Shown here piece by piece: positions 20,579 to 31,088 of a DNA stretch of 64,000 nucleotides. Position 1 is the first letter of the stretch, and every line of letters starts with the position of its first letter. Source of the DNA: Ferrovum sp. JA12 (lineage in GTDB: Bacteria; Pseudomonadota; Gammaproteobacteria; Burkholderiales; Ferrovaceae); the NCBI RefSeq assembly GCF_001431705.1, contig NZ_LJWX01000002.1, positions 897,352-961,351 of the forward strand, read 5' to 3'. The notes under the pieces were generated by a model. The model worked only from the letters and a program-made list of their open reading frames with translations, was not told the origin of the DNA and made no database searches. A program made the position numbers and the translations under genes.

Positions 20579-22453
20579 ATGGCTATTATTAAACATCCTG
20601 AAATCATCCTCCTCAACGATACGCTTTTTTCCACAGAGTTTAACGATGTCTACCATTCCGCATGGGGCGGCGCTGAACAGGCCTATACCGTATTTATTCA
20701 AGGGAATCATCTTCAACAACGTTTCACGCAGGTAAACCATCAGTTTTGTCTGGTGGAAACAGGTTTTGGTATTGGCATTAATTTTTTAGCTACCGCACAG
20801 GTATGGCTTGAACACAATCGCCATCCAAATACATGGTTGCATTATGTGGCCTGTGAAAAATATCCTATTACCCCAACACAGCTCCAGGATATTCTTCCTC
20901 GGTACCACTTCCCAACCTCTCTCGTTAACCAATTAATCAAAGAGTGGCCAACATTAACGCCGGGTTATCATGAAATTCTTTTCCCACAGGAGAGAATCTG
21001 TTTAACGCTTATTATTGATGACATTGACGCAGCGGTAAAATCTTTAACCATGACTATTGATGCCCTTTACCTGGATGGTTTTTCGCCGAAAAAAAATCCA
21101 GATATGTGGCGCGCAGAAATTTTTTCATCTCTCGCGCAACATTGTCATGTCGATACAACCCTGGCCACCTGGTGTGTTGCTGGAGAAGTCCGAAACAATT
21201 TAATGAGAGCGGGATTTAACGTATCACGAGAAAAAGGCTTTGCGCAAAAAAAACATCGTTTAGTGGGCCAATTTAATCGTATTCCTGTAGACAAGCAAAC
21301 CTTGCGGCAGAATCGTTTCTTCCCTCATGTTCGGACCTATTTAAGTGGCCAACAAACAAAGCGAGTGGCCGTCATTGGCAGTGGTATTGCTGGCTCGCTC
21401 ATGACCTATCAACTCTGTCAAAGAGGAATGCAGGTGTCTTTGTTTGAAAAAGACGAGGCCATTGCAAATCAAGCTTCAGGGAACCCTGCCGCCATTGTGC
21501 GTCCTGTGATCAGTAAAGACGATAATGTCCTGTCCAGAGTGACGCGTAGAGGATTTTACTTAACCAAACAGCTCATTACCGAGATCGAAGGGGCCAGCCC
21601 AGCACCTATTGCCTACTATCCAGGTGTAGTTCATCTGGCAAAAAACCAAGAGGAAGCTCTAGCTCAGCGTGAAGCACTACACCAACTTGGATTACCGAGG
21701 GATTACGCTTATTTTATAGAGGGTAAGGAACTGCTCTCCCGTTTTCATGTGAATCAGCCCTTGGGTGGCTTATTTTTCCCTCAAGCAGGATACGTGAACC
21801 CCAAGCTATTGTGTGAAAGGGCTATCGCACTGTGCACTTCCTCTGTGTCACTGCATTTGAACACCGCAGTGACGCATCTTCAAAAACAGCCAGGTCATTG
21901 GTTACTCTTTAACCCAAAAAAAGAGTGCTTAGGAGAATTTGACGCCGTGGTGTTAGCCATTGGAGCAGAAAGCCTTGAGCAAACCTCTGCACTGGGTTTA
22001 ACAACCAATCGCGGTCAATTGTCATTGTTTTGCCATGAAAATATTGACTCAACCCTTCCTGTTATGTGCCAAGATGGGTATTTAATTAGTTTGCCAGGCC
22101 AGCAGCTCCTCTCAGGCGCCACCTATGAACATGAACTAGATAAAACACCTTGGCTCTCTAGCCATCTGCAAAACACCCAGCGTATTGCCTCTATTTTAGG
22201 CGATTCACCACAAAGTGTGACCAGTCTCCTTGATCGAGTAGCCTTCCGGTGTGTATCCCGTGATCGCCTGCCGGTGACAGGAGAATTAGAGCCCCGCCTC
22301 TACTGCATCCTCGGCAATGCTTCCAGAGGTGTGGTATGGAGCGCTCTTAATGCCAGGATTATCAGGAGCCTAATGACTGGGGAACCCATGCCCATAGAAA
22401 AACAACTGTTAGATCGTTTATCTCCTAAGCGGTTTTTAATGGGTCGCCTGTAA
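20579..22453 (+). CDS. mnmC: bifunctional tRNA 5-methylaminomethyl-2-thiouridine biosynthesis protein
   Basis: A 624-residue fusion enzyme that finishes mnm5s2U34 in tRNA. The N-terminal methyltransferase domain (residues 1-240) has VETGFGIGINFL as its SAM loop and LDGFSPKKNPDMW. The C-terminal FAD-dependent oxidoreductase domain begins at about 261 with GSGIAG and ends with the VSRDRLPVTGE and NASRG motifs. It is divergent from the CobD-like gene and its end overlaps convergent recN by 18 bp. Confidence 0.94.
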   Translation: MAIIKHPEIILLNDTLFSTEFNDVYHSAWGGAEQAYTVFIQGNHLQQRFTQVNHQFCLVETGFGIGINFLATAQVWLEHNRHPNTWLHYVACEKYPITPTQLQDILPRYHFPTSLVNQLIKEWPTLTPGYHEILFPQERICLTLIIDDIDAAVKSLTMTIDALYLDGFSPKKNPDMWRAEIFSSLAQHCHVDTTLATWCVAGEVRNNLMRAGFNVSREKGFAQKKHRLVGQFNRIPVDKQTLRQNRFFPHVRTYLSGQQTKRVAVIGSGIAGSLMTYQLCQRGMQVSLFEKDEAIANQASGNPAAIVRPVISKDDNVLSRVTRRGFYLTKQLITEIEGASPAPIAYYPGVVHLAKNQEEALAQREALHQLGLPRDYAYFIEGKELLSRFHVNQPLGGLFFPQAGYVNPKLLCERAIALCTSSVSLHLNTAVTHLQKQPGHWLLFNPKKECLGEFDAVVLAIGAESLEQTSALGLTTNRGQLSLFCHENIDSTLPVMCQDGYLISLPGQQLLSGATYEHELDKTPWLSSHLQNTQRIASILGDSPQSVTSLLDRVAFRCVSRDRLPVTGELEPRLYCILGNASRGVVWSALNARIIRSLMTGEPMPIEKQLLDRLSPKRFLMGRL

Positions 22454-24103
22454 CATTTCTTGCGCATGCTTTAAGGTGATGGCAGTGATGTCCACGCCAC
22501 CTAACATTCGGGCAATTTCTTCCACACGCTGACTGGAATTTAATACTTCCACGTGGCTCACCACATTATCACTCTGGACTTTTTTCATTACCCGAAGATG
22601 GTGATCCCCACAGCTTGCCACTTGCGGCAGATGTGTCACACATAACACCTGATAATTATTACCTAACCCTTTAAGGAGTCTGCCCACAATCTGCGCTACC
22701 CGCCCGCCTATACCCGTATCTACTTCATCAAAAATCAAGGTGGGAACAGAAGCAGATTGGCTCAAGGCCGTTTGAATAGCAAGACTAATTCGTGATAGTT
22801 CCCCTCCAGAAGCCACCTTGGCAATTTCCTGCGGAGCTTGTTTGGCATGTCCCGAAATTTTAAATACAATTTGATCTTGACCGTATAATCCAGGTTCCCC
22901 AATAGGATTTACCTCAATCACAAAACTCCCCTCCCCCATGGCCAGTTCAACAAGGGTCTGGGTAATGATATCCGCCAGTTTAAGGGCCGCGTGTTGGCGT
23001 GACAGGGTTAACTCTTGGGCAAAGCTCCTATATACCTCATGAGCCTTCCGCTGCTCTCTCTCCAATGTCTGCCCATCACTTAACAACTCAATAGTGGATA
23101 ATTCTTGGCGCCGCTCCGCAAGATACTGCCACAGGTCCTCAGGATTGACTCGGTAACGCCTGGCACACTGCATTAACCTTGACATGTGTTCATCCAATTG
23201 ACTAAGCCTCGCGTCATCAATATCAATGCCGTGGATAAAGTGGCGCAGGCCAGTGATGACCTCATCCACTTGGATCACTGAGCTTTGTAACAGATCTATT
23301 GAGGATTTTAATTGCATATCCTCATAGGGCATGCTGTGCAACAAGGAGAGCGCCTTCTCTAGCTTGTCCAGTGCGCTCTCCCTTCCTTCACTCAAGACGG
23401 CTAAGGCCTGCTGGTTGAGCTCTAACACTTGCTGAGCATGGGTTAAGCGACTGTGTTGGTCGTTAAACTCAAGCCAGTCAGGAGGAGCGACCACAATCTC
23501 TTCTAACTCTTTAATCTCAGCTGTTAATCGAAACACGTCCTCGGTCAAGCTTTGTGAACGACTCTGCCACTGTTGCCAGTGGGCTAATTTTTGTTGCCAG
23601 TCGCGGTAACTTAAGGTTACTGCCTTTACCAACTCTTGATGGCCTGCAAAATCATCTAATAACTGTCGTTGCGTAGTACTTAATTGCAGCGTTTGATGGG
23701 CGTGTTGCCCATGAATATTAATTAAACGTTGTGAGACTTCTTTGAGTTGCGTTAAGGTTACCGCTGAACCATTAATAAAAGCCCTTGATTTACCCTGGTT
23801 ATCCACAAGACGTCTTAATAGACATACGGCTTCCTCTTCACTGGCCGTTAATCCTTGCTCCTCCAGATAAGCGTAAAGCTGTGGATGTTCTGATAAATCA
23901 AAGGAGGCAGACACTTCAGAGCGAGTGGCGCCATGACGTATGGTAGAGACGTCAGCTCTCCCTCCTAGAGCTAAAGACAGCGCGTCGATCAGAATAGACT
24001 TCCCAGTACCCGTCTCACCCGTAAAAACGGTTAAACCTGCATCAAATTCTAAATCTAGGGTTTCGACAATGACGTAATCACGAATAGAAATAGATTTAAG
24101 CAT
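22436..24103 (-). CDS. recN: DNA repair protein RecN
   Basis: A 555-residue SMC-like ATPase for double-strand break repair. The Walker A motif GETGTGKSIL lies near residue 29. A central coiled-coil (about residues 155-380) is followed by the ABC signature KVASGGELSRISLAIQ and Walker B TLIFDEVDTGIGG. The length is normal. It lies two bases downstream of nadK on the same strand, the usual proteobacterial order nadK-recN. Confidence 0.96.
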   Translation of the reverse strand: MLKSISIRDYVIVETLDLEFDAGLTVFTGETGTGKSILIDALSLALGGRADVSTIRHGATRSEVSASFDLSEHPQLYAYLEEQGLTASEEEAVCLLRRLVDNQGKSRAFINGSAVTLTQLKEVSQRLINIHGQHAHQTLQLSTTQRQLLDDFAGHQELVKAVTLSYRDWQQKLAHWQQWQSRSQSLTEDVFRLTAEIKELEEIVVAPPDWLEFNDQHSRLTHAQQVLELNQQALAVLSEGRESALDKLEKALSLLHSMPYEDMQLKSSIDLLQSSVIQVDEVITGLRHFIHGIDIDDARLSQLDEHMSRLMQCARRYRVNPEDLWQYLAERRQELSTIELLSDGQTLEREQRKAHEVYRSFAQELTLSRQHAALKLADIITQTLVELAMGEGSFVIEVNPIGEPGLYGQDQIVFKISGHAKQAPQEIAKVASGGELSRISLAIQTALSQSASVPTLIFDEVDTGIGGRVAQIVGRLLKGLGNNYQVLCVTHLPQVASCGDHHLRVMKKVQSDNVVSHVEVLNSSQRVEEIARMLGGVDITAITLKHAQEMLQATH

Positions 24104-24105
24104 AG

Positions 24106-24978
24106 CTAAAGTTTAGTCCCCCAACGTAACTTTTCACGCAACATGGCGTAATAATCATGGCTTAAGGGATGCAGTAAAGTAACCTGTTCCTTAGCGTGGG
24201 AAATAATCAATCGATCATCGCTTAGAAGAGCCATATGATCTTGGACATCAAAGTTAGCAAAAGCACCTTTTCCCTTTTGTAAAATCACTTCTATCACTGA
24301 ACGATCACTGAGCACAATAGGACGGTTACTCAGCGTGTGGGGGCAAATAGGGACAAGGACCGTTGCCTGTAACTCTGGATGAATAATGGGACCGCCACTT
24401 GACAGAGCATAAGCCGTGGATCCTGTGGGCGTTGCTGCGATCAAGCCATCGGCACGTAGACTATAGACAAAACGATGGTCAACGGACACCTCCAGCTCAA
24501 TCATACTGCCTTGAGCCCCTTTAGTCAGAACCACATCATTGAGGGCAAAATGACGGGAAATGAGATGGCCTTGACGCCAAATCTCGGTCTCTAATAAGGA
24601 GCGCTTTTCTTCCGCAAAATGGCCATTTAAGACTTTAGCCAACTCCTCTTCTAAGTTTTGCGATGGGATATCCGTTAAAAACCCCAATTGCCCTAGGTTT
24701 ATTCCCACCAAGGGGACTCTTTGGCCTAGAATAGAGCGTGCAACAGACAACAGTGTTCCGTCCCCGCCCAGCACAACTACGAGATCAACATGCTTACCCA
24801 TGTCCTCTGCTTGGATAACCTCTGCTTCACGAGAGGGAACCGACGCAGCACTTTTGGGATCGAGAACATAATTCAATTGGTATTTCTCGAGAAATTGAAT
24901 TAATCTTCCCATTGGTGTTGATAAATTGTGGCTATTGTACTTGCCAACAATACCGATTTTTTGAAAAATAGTATTCAT
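24106..24978 (-). CDS. nadK: NAD kinase
   Basis: A 290-residue enzyme making NADP from NAD. It has the family signature LGGDGTLLSVAR near residue 65, an NDVVL segment, and the TPTGSTAYALSSGGPI motif. I choose the ATG at 24978 (MNTIFQKIGIVGKYN) over the longer frame to 25038 because that one overlaps hrcA and its extra 20 residues are not family-like. It is divergent from hrcA with 37 bp between starts, a conserved betaproteobacterial arrangement. Confidence 0.95.
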   Translation of the reverse strand: MNTIFQKIGIVGKYNSHNLSTPMGRLIQFLEKYQLNYVLDPKSAASVPSREAEVIQAEDMGKHVDLVVVLGGDGTLLSVARSILGQRVPLVGINLGQLGFLTDIPSQNLEEELAKVLNGHFAEEKRSLLETEIWRQGHLISRHFALNDVVLTKGAQGSMIELEVSVDHRFVYSLRADGLIAATPTGSTAYALSSGGPIIHPELQATVLVPICPHTLSNRPIVLSDRSVIEVILQKGKGAFANFDVQDHMALLSDDRLIISHAKEQVTLLHPLSHDYYAMLREKLRWGTKL

Positions 24979-25015
24979 CTTTTGAATTAAACCACATTTG
25001 GGTAAAATAAGGTGT

Positions 25016-26035
25016 ATGTTAAACGATCGCGCCCGCACTTTATTAAAAGTATTAATTGAACGCTACATTGAGGATGGTCAGCCAGTTGGCTCACGGGCCC
25101 TGTCTAGAACAGCTGGTATGGATTTGTCAGCCGCTACCATTCGTAATGTCATGGCTGATCTCGAAGAGTTGGGCTTTATCTCAAGCCCTCATACCTCAGC
25201 AGGGCGTATCCCCACACCGCGCGGCTATCGCTTTTTTGTGGATAGCCTAATGATTATCAAGCCCATTGAAACACTGACTCGCATCCAGTTAGAAGAGCAT
25301 CTCGTTCCCACGGATCCGCAGAGACTGATTGCCGCGGCCTCGCAAATGCTCTCAGAACTCACCGCTTTCGCTGGGATTGTGAGAACACCTAAAAGACGTA
25401 ACGAAGGATTTCGTCACTTGGAGTTTTTAAGGTTATCGGAAAAACGACTGCTTCTGATTTTAGTTACTCTTGAGGGAGATGTACAAAATCGTGTTATTTT
25501 TACTGACAAACACTTTACGCAAAGTGATTTAACTCAGGCTGCCAACTACCTCAACGAACACTACTCAGGAAACGACTTTAATCAAATCCGTCATGTCTTA
25601 AGATCAGACTTACAAAGCCTTAACAGTGATATTCAAGTATTGATGAATACCGCCTTAGAGGTAGGCAGCGCAGCCCTTAAAGAAGGACAAAATGATTATG
25701 TACTGAGTGGCGAATCCAAACTAATTCAAAGTAATGATGTCACTTACAATATGAATAAGCTTCGTCAATTGTTTAGCGTTTTTGAACAAAAAACAGAACT
25801 GTTACAGTTATTGGAACTTAGTGAAAGTGCTGACGGCGTCAAGATCTTTATTGGTGGAGAATCTAGCGTTGTGCCACTTGATGAATTTAGCGTGGTAACC
25901 GCTCCTTATGAAGTGGACGGTCAGGTGGTGGGGACCCTTGGTGTAGTGGGCCCAACGCGGATGGCTTATGAGCGGATTATTCCCATTGTAGATGTCACGG
26001 CGAAGTTACTCTCCAGCGCCCTCTCGCAGAATTAA
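25016..26035 (+). CDS. hrcA: heat-inducible transcription repressor HrcA
   Basis: A 339-residue repressor that binds CIRCE operators, usually upstream of groESL, and is kept active by GroEL. The N-terminal winged helix (residues 1-75, with [11 protein letters not shown] and [17 protein letters not shown]) is typical, and the C-terminal part contains the GAF-like HrcA domain. The start at 25016 ([11 protein letters not shown]) has an AAGG box 5 bp upstream. I find no CIRCE sequence (TTAGCACTC-N9-GAGTGCTAA) in this window, so its targets are probably elsewhere. Confidence 0.95.
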   Translation: MLNDRARTLLKVLIERYIEDGQPVGSRALSRTAGMDLSAATIRNVMADLEELGFISSPHTSAGRIPTPRGYRFFVDSLMIIKPIETLTRIQLEEHLVPTDPQRLIAAASQMLSELTAFAGIVRTPKRRNEGFRHLEFLRLSEKRLLLILVTLEGDVQNRVIFTDKHFTQSDLTQAANYLNEHYSGNDFNQIRHVLRSDLQSLNSDIQVLMNTALEVGSAALKEGQNDYVLSGESKLIQSNDVTYNMNKLRQLFSVFEQKTELLQLLELSESADGVKIFIGGESSVVPLDEFSVVTAPYEVDGQVVGTLGVVGPTRMAYERIIPIVDVTAKLLSSALSQN

Positions 26036-26048
26036 ATATAGGATAATT

Positions 26049-27155
26049 ATGGCAAACTATTTACCGGAACCGGAATTTCGTCACGGCAGCACTCTAAAAA
26101 CAGGCGTATTACTTGTTAACCTTGGGACACCCGATGCGCCTGACGCCCCTTCACTCAAACGATATTTAAAACAGTTTTTAAGCGATCACCGGGTGGTTGA
26201 AATACCCCGTCCTATTTGGTGGTTAATATTAAACGGAATTATTTTAAATATACGCCCAAAAAAATCGGCAAAAAAATATGCCTCGATTTGGACCGCAGAA
26301 GGCTCACCCCTGAAGACTAACACTGAAAAACAATGTCGCGCACTCGAGCGTGAATTGTCTAATAGTACATCATCACCACTGGTAGTAAAATATGCTATGC
26401 GTTATGGTAACCCTAGTATTCCCTCACAAATCATGGAATTGAAAGAACAAGGTTGTGAAAATATTTTACTGGTTCCCCTCTACCCTCAGTATGCGGCCAG
26501 TACTACAGGTTCGTCTATGGATGCCCTGTTTGATATCTTGAAACGCTACCGTAATACACCAGGAGTACGGGTCATTCGGCAATATCATGACCATCCCGCC
26601 TACATTAATGCTCTGGCCTCCCGTGTTGAAGCTTTTTGGCAAGAACATGGACGACCAGAAAAACTGATTATGAGTTTTCATGGGGTACCTCGTTACACCT
26701 TGGATAAGGGTGATCCTTACCACTGCCAATGCCATAAAACAGGACGATTACTTGCGGAAAGACTGGGCTTGCAGCCCACTCAATACATGGTGACCTTCCA
26801 ATCGCTATTTGGTCGAGCAGAATGGATTAAACCTTATACTGAGCCATCTGTAGTTGCCCTAGCTAAAGAAGGAATTAACTCAATACACGTTGTCTGCCCA
26901 GGGTTTCCCGCAGACTGTCTTGAAACCATTGAGGAAATCGGGATGGAGGTCAAAGCCGCCTTCATGGAGGCAGGTGGTCGTGATTATCATTACATTCCAG
27001 CGCTTAATGATGACCCGGTATGGATTAACGCACTCACTGAGATCACACTCTCTCATTTACAGGGATGGCTAAAAACTCAATGGAATCAAGAGGATAATCA
27101 ACGAGAAGGGGATCTCTCACAACAACGCGCCTTGGCGCTTGGTGCCCCTCGGTAA
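26049..27155 (+). CDS. hemH: ferrochelatase
   Basis: A 368-residue enzyme that inserts Fe(II) into protoporphyrin IX, the last step of heme synthesis. Signatures include [13 protein letters not shown] near the start, [23 protein letters not shown] with the active-site His, and the [17 protein letters not shown] motif with the conserved Glu. The start at 26049 follows a GGAT box and 13 bp after hrcA. A location between hrcA and grpE is common in betaproteobacteria. Heme supply is relevant to the pentaheme cytochrome at 58 kb. Confidence 0.96.
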   Translation: MANYLPEPEFRHGSTLKTGVLLVNLGTPDAPDAPSLKRYLKQFLSDHRVVEIPRPIWWLILNGIILNIRPKKSAKKYASIWTAEGSPLKTNTEKQCRALERELSNSTSSPLVVKYAMRYGNPSIPSQIMELKEQGCENILLVPLYPQYAASTTGSSMDALFDILKRYRNTPGVRVIRQYHDHPAYINALASRVEAFWQEHGRPEKLIMSFHGVPRYTLDKGDPYHCQCHKTGRLLAERLGLQPTQYMVTFQSLFGRAEWIKPYTEPSVVALAKEGINSIHVVCPGFPADCLETIEEIGMEVKAAFMEAGGRDYHYIPALNDDPVWINALTEITLSHLQGWLKTQWNQEDNQREGDLSQQRALALGAPR

Positions 27156-27172
27156 TTATTTTACTGCACACC

Positions 27173-27200
27173 CTTGAAATAGCCAAAACCGTCTCCATCT
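27173..27200 (+). promoter_or_regulatory. sigma-32-type heat-shock promoter of grpE-dnaK-dnaJ
   Basis: CTTGAAA at 27173-27179 is a perfect -35 element for the heat-shock sigma factor RpoH. CTCCATCT at 27193-27200 matches the -10 consensus CCCCATNT at seven of eight positions. The spacer is 13 bp, within the known range. It lies 28 bp upstream of the grpE start. The -10 element also forms the left arm of a perfect 9-bp inverted repeat with AGATGGAGA at 27215-27223. Confidence 0.8.
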
Positions 27201-27228
27201 AAGACCATATTAAAAGATGGAGATGCAT

Positions 27229-27783
27229 ATGGAACAAACACCACAGGAAGAAGTTACTCATGACACATCCTCTTCAATTAATGAAGAGTCCAATCTTGAT
27301 CAAGCAAGCCTTGACCTTGATGCATTAAAAAAAGCCTTAAGTGAGGCCGAGAATCAAGTTAAAGAAAAAAATGATGCTTGGTTGAGGTCTGTTGCAGAGT
27401 CAGAAAACATCCGTAAAAGAGCCACACAGGATCTTGCCTCAGCAAAGAAATTCGCCTTAGAATCTTTTGCCTCAGAGTTATTAGCCGTTATGGATAGCCT
27501 TGATGCTGCTTTAGCCGTCACTGAAACCACTTTAGAGAGTTACCGAAACGGCGTAGAACTCACGGCACGACAACTAAAAAACGTGTTTGAAAAATTTCAT
27601 TTAACAGAAATCAATCCTGTTAATGAAAAATTTGATCCAAATCGTCATCAGGCCATTGCGGCCCTTGAACATGGTGAGGTGGCTCCCAATACCGTACTAA
27701 CAGTTATGCAAAAAGGTTTTGCCATACACGAACGAGTATTGCGTCCTGCTTTGGTAACTGTTTCAAAAGCAAAAGAGTCTTAG
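27229..27783 (+). CDS. grpE: nucleotide exchange factor GrpE
   Basis: A 184-residue dimeric co-chaperone that releases ADP from DnaK. An acidic N-terminal tail (residues 1-40) leads into a long coiled coil (about 25-85) and the C-terminal beta domain with [24 protein letters not shown]. Three in-frame ATGs lie at 27217, 27223 and 27229; I choose the last because GGAG at 27219-27222 is correctly spaced for it. It is followed by dnaK 65 bp downstream. Confidence 0.95.
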   Translation: MEQTPQEEVTHDTSSSINEESNLDQASLDLDALKKALSEAENQVKEKNDAWLRSVAESENIRKRATQDLASAKKFALESFASELLAVMDSLDAALAVTETTLESYRNGVELTARQLKNVFEKFHLTEINPVNEKFDPNRHQAIAALEHGEVAPNTVLTVMQKGFAIHERVLRPALVTVSKAKES

Positions 27784-27786
27784 GCT

Positions 27787-27813
27787 CTTGAATTTTAGCG
27801 AAACACCCCAACT
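27787..27813 (+). promoter_or_regulatory. probable second sigma-32-type promoter, upstream of dnaK
   Basis: CTTGAAT at 27787-27793 and CCCCAACT at 27806-27813 match RpoH -35 and -10 elements with one mismatch each and a 12-bp spacer. The pair lies in the grpE-dnaK gap, 35 bp upstream of the dnaK start. This would allow extra DnaK synthesis apart from the grpE promoter. Confidence 0.6.
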
Positions 27814-27848
27814 TATGTATTAACAGATATTTTTAAGGATTATTGATC

Positions 27849-29777
27849 ATGGGTAAAATTATTGGTATTGACTTAGGTACAACAAACTCTTGTGTTGCCG
27901 TCATGGAAAACGGTAAACCAAAGGTGATTGAAAATGCAGAGGGTACAAGAACCACCCCTTCCATCGTCGCTTATTTAGATGGAAGCGAAGTATTGGTAGG
28001 TGCACCAGCTAAACGACAAGCCATCACCAATCCAACTAACACTCTGTTTGCAGTGAAACGTCTGATTGGTCGTAAATTTGAAGAAGGTATGGTCCAAAAA
28101 GATATTGACATGGTGCCCTATAAAATCGTCAAAGCCAAAAATGGTGATGCTTGGGTAGAAGCGCAAGGTAAACAAATGGCGCCCCCCGAAGTGTCTGCCG
28201 CTGTTTTGCAGAAAATGAAAAAAACTGCTGAGGATTATTTGGGTGAGCCGGTTACTGAGGCCGTTATTACCGTACCGGCCTATTTTAACGATAGTCAACG
28301 TCAAGCAACCAAAGACGCCGGACGGATTGCAGGGTTAGAAGTTAAACGGATTATCAATGAACCTACCGCTGCGGCACTGGCCTTTGGCTTAGATAAGAAA
28401 GAAGGCGACCGTAAAATTGCGGTGTATGACTTGGGGGGGGGAACTTTTGATATCTCCATTATTGAAATCGCAGAAATTGATGGGGAACATCAATTTGAAG
28501 TACTCTCTACCAATGGAGATACTTTCCTAGGCGGGGAAGACTTTGATTTGCGTGTCATTGAGTTCTTGGCTGAGGAATTTAAACGAGAGAATGGCATTGA
28601 TTTGAAAAAAGACGTATTGGCCCTTCAACGTCTTAAGGAAGCCGCAGAAAAAGCCAAAATCGAGCTCTCTTCTTCCAACCAAACTGAGGTGAATCTCCCT
28701 TATATTACTGCTGATGCCTCAGGCCCTAAACACTTGGTGGTTAAGCTGTCGCGCGCTAAATTAGAAAGCCTTGTGGAAGATTTAATCACCCGCACCATCA
28801 AACCTTGCGAAGTGGCTATTAAAGATGCGGGTATTGATATCAATGAAATTGCTGATGTCATTTTAGTGGGCGGGCAGAGCCGTATGCCAAAAGTACAAGA
28901 GCGTGTTAAAGAGATCTTTGGCCGCGAACCACGTAAGGATGTCAATCCAGATGAAGCAGTGGCTATTGGTGCTGCAATTCAAGGTGGAGTATTGCAAGGT
29001 GATGTGAAAGATGTTTTATTATTAGATGTTACTCCACTGTCCTTGGGTATTGAAACACTAGGTGGAGTGATGACCAAATTGATACAAAAAAACACCACTA
29101 TCCCAACTAAGGCATCACAGGTTTTCTCCACCGCAGAGGACAACCAATCGGCAGTGACCATTCATGTTTTACAGGGTGAAAGAGATGTTGCTTCAGGTAA
29201 CAAGAGCTTAGGGCAGTTTAATCTCTCTGATATTCCCACCGCACCAAGGGGAATGCCACAAATTGAAGTGACCTTTGATATTGATGCAAATGGTATTTTA
29301 CACGTGAGCGCCAAGGATAAAGCCACTGGAAAAGAGAATAAAATCACTATTCAAGCCAGTTCCGGGCTCTCTGAAAGTGAAATTCAACGCATGGTTAAAG
29401 ATGCAGAGGATCACGCTGAGGAAGACCGTAAAAACCTAGAAAAAGTGAATGCGAAAAATGGTCTTGAAGCCCTGATACACAGCGTCGAAAAATCCCTTAA
29501 GGATCACGGCGATAAAGTCTCAGCGGAAGAGAAAGCTAAAATTGAAACAGCTCTGAAGGACGCGCAAGAGGCATTGAAAAATGAAGAGGTTGAGCAGATG
29601 AATGCCAAGAGCGAAGCACTCTCTCAGGCTAGTTACACCTTAGCTGAAAAAATGTATGCCTCAACCAACCCTGATGGACAAGCTCCAGCTGGCGGTGAAC
29701 ACAACGATGAGAAGGCAGATAAAGCTCATGACAACGTTGTTGATGCAGAGTTTGAAGAAGTTAAAGATAAAAAGTAA
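27849..29777 (+). CDS. dnaK: chaperone protein DnaK (Hsp70)
   Basis: A 642-residue ATP-dependent chaperone. It begins [21 protein letters not shown], has the phosphate-binding DLGGGTFD motif near residue 196 and [11 protein letters not shown] near 342, then the substrate-binding beta domain from about 395 and the helical lid. The C-terminus ends in the acidic tail [11 protein letters not shown], as in proteobacterial DnaK. I start at ATG 27849, two codons after an alternative ATG, because the family begins [10 protein letters not shown]. An AAGGA box lies about 9 bp upstream. Confidence 0.98.
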   Translation: MGKIIGIDLGTTNSCVAVMENGKPKVIENAEGTRTTPSIVAYLDGSEVLVGAPAKRQAITNPTNTLFAVKRLIGRKFEEGMVQKDIDMVPYKIVKAKNGDAWVEAQGKQMAPPEVSAAVLQKMKKTAEDYLGEPVTEAVITVPAYFNDSQRQATKDAGRIAGLEVKRIINEPTAAALAFGLDKKEGDRKIAVYDLGGGTFDISIIEIAEIDGEHQFEVLSTNGDTFLGGEDFDLRVIEFLAEEFKRENGIDLKKDVLALQRLKEAAEKAKIELSSSNQTEVNLPYITADASGPKHLVVKLSRAKLESLVEDLITRTIKPCEVAIKDAGIDINEIADVILVGGQSRMPKVQERVKEIFGREPRKDVNPDEAVAIGAAIQGGVLQGDVKDVLLLDVTPLSLGIETLGGVMTKLIQKNTTIPTKASQVFSTAEDNQSAVTIHVLQGERDVASGNKSLGQFNLSDIPTAPRGMPQIEVTFDIDANGILHVSAKDKATGKENKITIQASSGLSESEIQRMVKDAEDHAEEDRKNLEKVNAKNGLEALIHSVEKSLKDHGDKVSAEEKAKIETALKDAQEALKNEEVEQMNAKSEALSQASYTLAEKMYASTNPDGQAPAGGEHNDEKADKAHDNVVDAEFEEVKDKK

Positions 29778-29794
29778 TTACTAACTACAGCATT

Positions 29795-29838
29795 GGCCGG
29801 ACGTGTGTCATGATCGTTGATCCGTCACACCTCCGGCC
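29795..29838 (+). other. stable hairpin in the dnaK-dnaJ gap
   Basis: GGCCGGA at 29795-29801 pairs with TCCGGCC at 29832-29838, and GTGTG pairs with CACAC just inside, giving a 12-bp stem interrupted by a C/C position around a roughly 16-nt loop. No run of T follows, so it is not a classic terminator. It could be an attenuator or an mRNA-processing or stability element that lowers dnaJ output relative to dnaK. Confidence 0.6.
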
Positions 29839-29869
29839 CTTTGCTCATTAATGAGAACGTAGATCAACT

Positions 29870-31012
29870 ATGAGTAAAAAAGATTACTATGAAGTGCTTG
29901 GGGTAAATCGTGATGCCACTGCGGAAGACATAAAAAAAGCTTACCGCAAGTTAGCCATGAAACATCACCCAGACCGTAATCCTGATAACCCCAAGGCGGA
30001 GAGCCTTTTTAAGGAGGCTAAGGAAGCCTATGAAATACTCTCAGACGAGGAAAAACGCGCCGCCTATGACCGATTTGGTCACGCTGGGGTAGACCCTTCC
30101 CAAGGCGCAGGCCCTGGGAGCGCCGGTTTTGGTGGAATGGGTGGCTTCTCGGATGCCTTTGGTGATATCTTTGGTGATATCTTTGGCGGCGGTGGTGGAC
30201 GCTCTCGGCAGGGTGGCGTGTATCGTGGCGCTGATCTTCGCTACAACCTTGATATCTCTCTTGAGCAAGCGGCGCGGGGTACAGAAACACAAATCCGCAT
30301 TCCCACCATGGTCACCTGTGAAACCTGTCATGGATCGGGGGCTAAGAAGGGAACCACTCCAAGCACTTGCTCTACCTGTGGCGGACAAGGGCAAGTCCGT
30401 ATGCAACAGGGCTTTTTTTCGTTACAGCAAACCTGTCCAGTATGCCATGGTTCCGGAAAAACCATCAGTAACCCATGTGGCGACTGTCATGGTTCTGGAA
30501 GGACTAAAAAACATAAAACTCTCTCTGTTAAAATTCCTGCCGGAGTGGATCATGGTGATCGTGTGCGTTTAGCAGGCGAGGGAGAACACGGCGTATCCGG
30601 AGGGCCACCGGGGGACCTTTATGTGGTCGTACAAATAAGACCTCATTCTGTCTTCGAGCGTGATGGGGCTGACTTACACTGCGAGATGCCCATTAGCTTT
30701 GCCACAGCAGCCTTAGGAGGAGAAATTGAAATCCCTACTTTAGATGGCCAAGCGAAACTTAAGATTCCAGCAGAAACACAAACAGGTCAAGTCTTTCGTT
30801 TACGGGGGAAAGGGATCAAACAACTTCGTGGCAGCGGTTATGGTGATTTGATGTGTCACGTTACAGTAGAAACGCCCGTGCGCTTAACGGAAGAGCAAAA
30901 AGGATTATTGCGTCAATTGGAGTCAACTACTCACGGCAGTGACACCCATAGTCCAAAGGCAAAAACCTTTATGGATAAAGTTCGGGATTTTTTTAACCCC
31001 ATCTCAGAATAG
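29870..31012 (+). CDS. dnaJ: chaperone protein DnaJ (Hsp40)
   Basis: A 380-residue co-chaperone that stimulates DnaK ATPase and delivers substrates. The J domain (residues 1-70) has HPD in [12 protein letters not shown] Gly/Phe-rich linker follows (about 75-115). Then come four zinc-finger repeats [24 protein letters not shown] and CGDCHGSG, and the C-terminal substrate-binding domain. It is the last gene of the heat-shock operon. Confidence 0.98.
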   Translation: MSKKDYYEVLGVNRDATAEDIKKAYRKLAMKHHPDRNPDNPKAESLFKEAKEAYEILSDEEKRAAYDRFGHAGVDPSQGAGPGSAGFGGMGGFSDAFGDIFGDIFGGGGGRSRQGGVYRGADLRYNLDISLEQAARGTETQIRIPTMVTCETCHGSGAKKGTTPSTCSTCGGQGQVRMQQGFFSLQQTCPVCHGSGKTISNPCGDCHGSGRTKKHKTLSVKIPAGVDHGDRVRLAGEGEHGVSGGPPGDLYVVVQIRPHSVFERDGADLHCEMPISFATAALGGEIEIPTLDGQAKLKIPAETQTGQVFRLRGKGIKQLRGSGYGDLMCHVTVETPVRLTEEQKGLLRQLESTTHGSDTHSPKAKTFMDKVRDFFNPISE

Positions 31013-31020
31013 CACCCTGC

Positions 31021-31088
31021 ATCAGTTAAGTTGTTGATTGACGTTGAATATATTGTTTAATTCCGCGCCGAAAGACAATTTAACTGAT
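31021..31088. repeat. long inverted repeat between dnaJ and cysS 3' ends
   Basis: ATCAGTTAAGTTG at 31021-31033 pairs with CAATTTAACTGAT at 31076-31088 over 13 bp, with one G-T wobble, around a 42-nt loop. It starts eight bases after the dnaJ stop codon. There is no T-run on either strand, so it is not a simple intrinsic terminator. It may protect or terminate the dnaJ transcript. The rest of the 177-bp gap holds nothing I recognise. Confidence 0.45.

Noticed and set aside
20450-20740. 96-codon minus-strand frame upstream of the CobD-like gene
   Set aside because: It overlaps the 5' end of mnmC in antisense, and mnmC is unambiguous.
24998-25250. CIRCE operator near hrcA
   Set aside because: I looked for the TTAGCACTC / GAGTGCTAA pair near hrcA and grpE and found none; the grpE promoter is of RpoH type instead.
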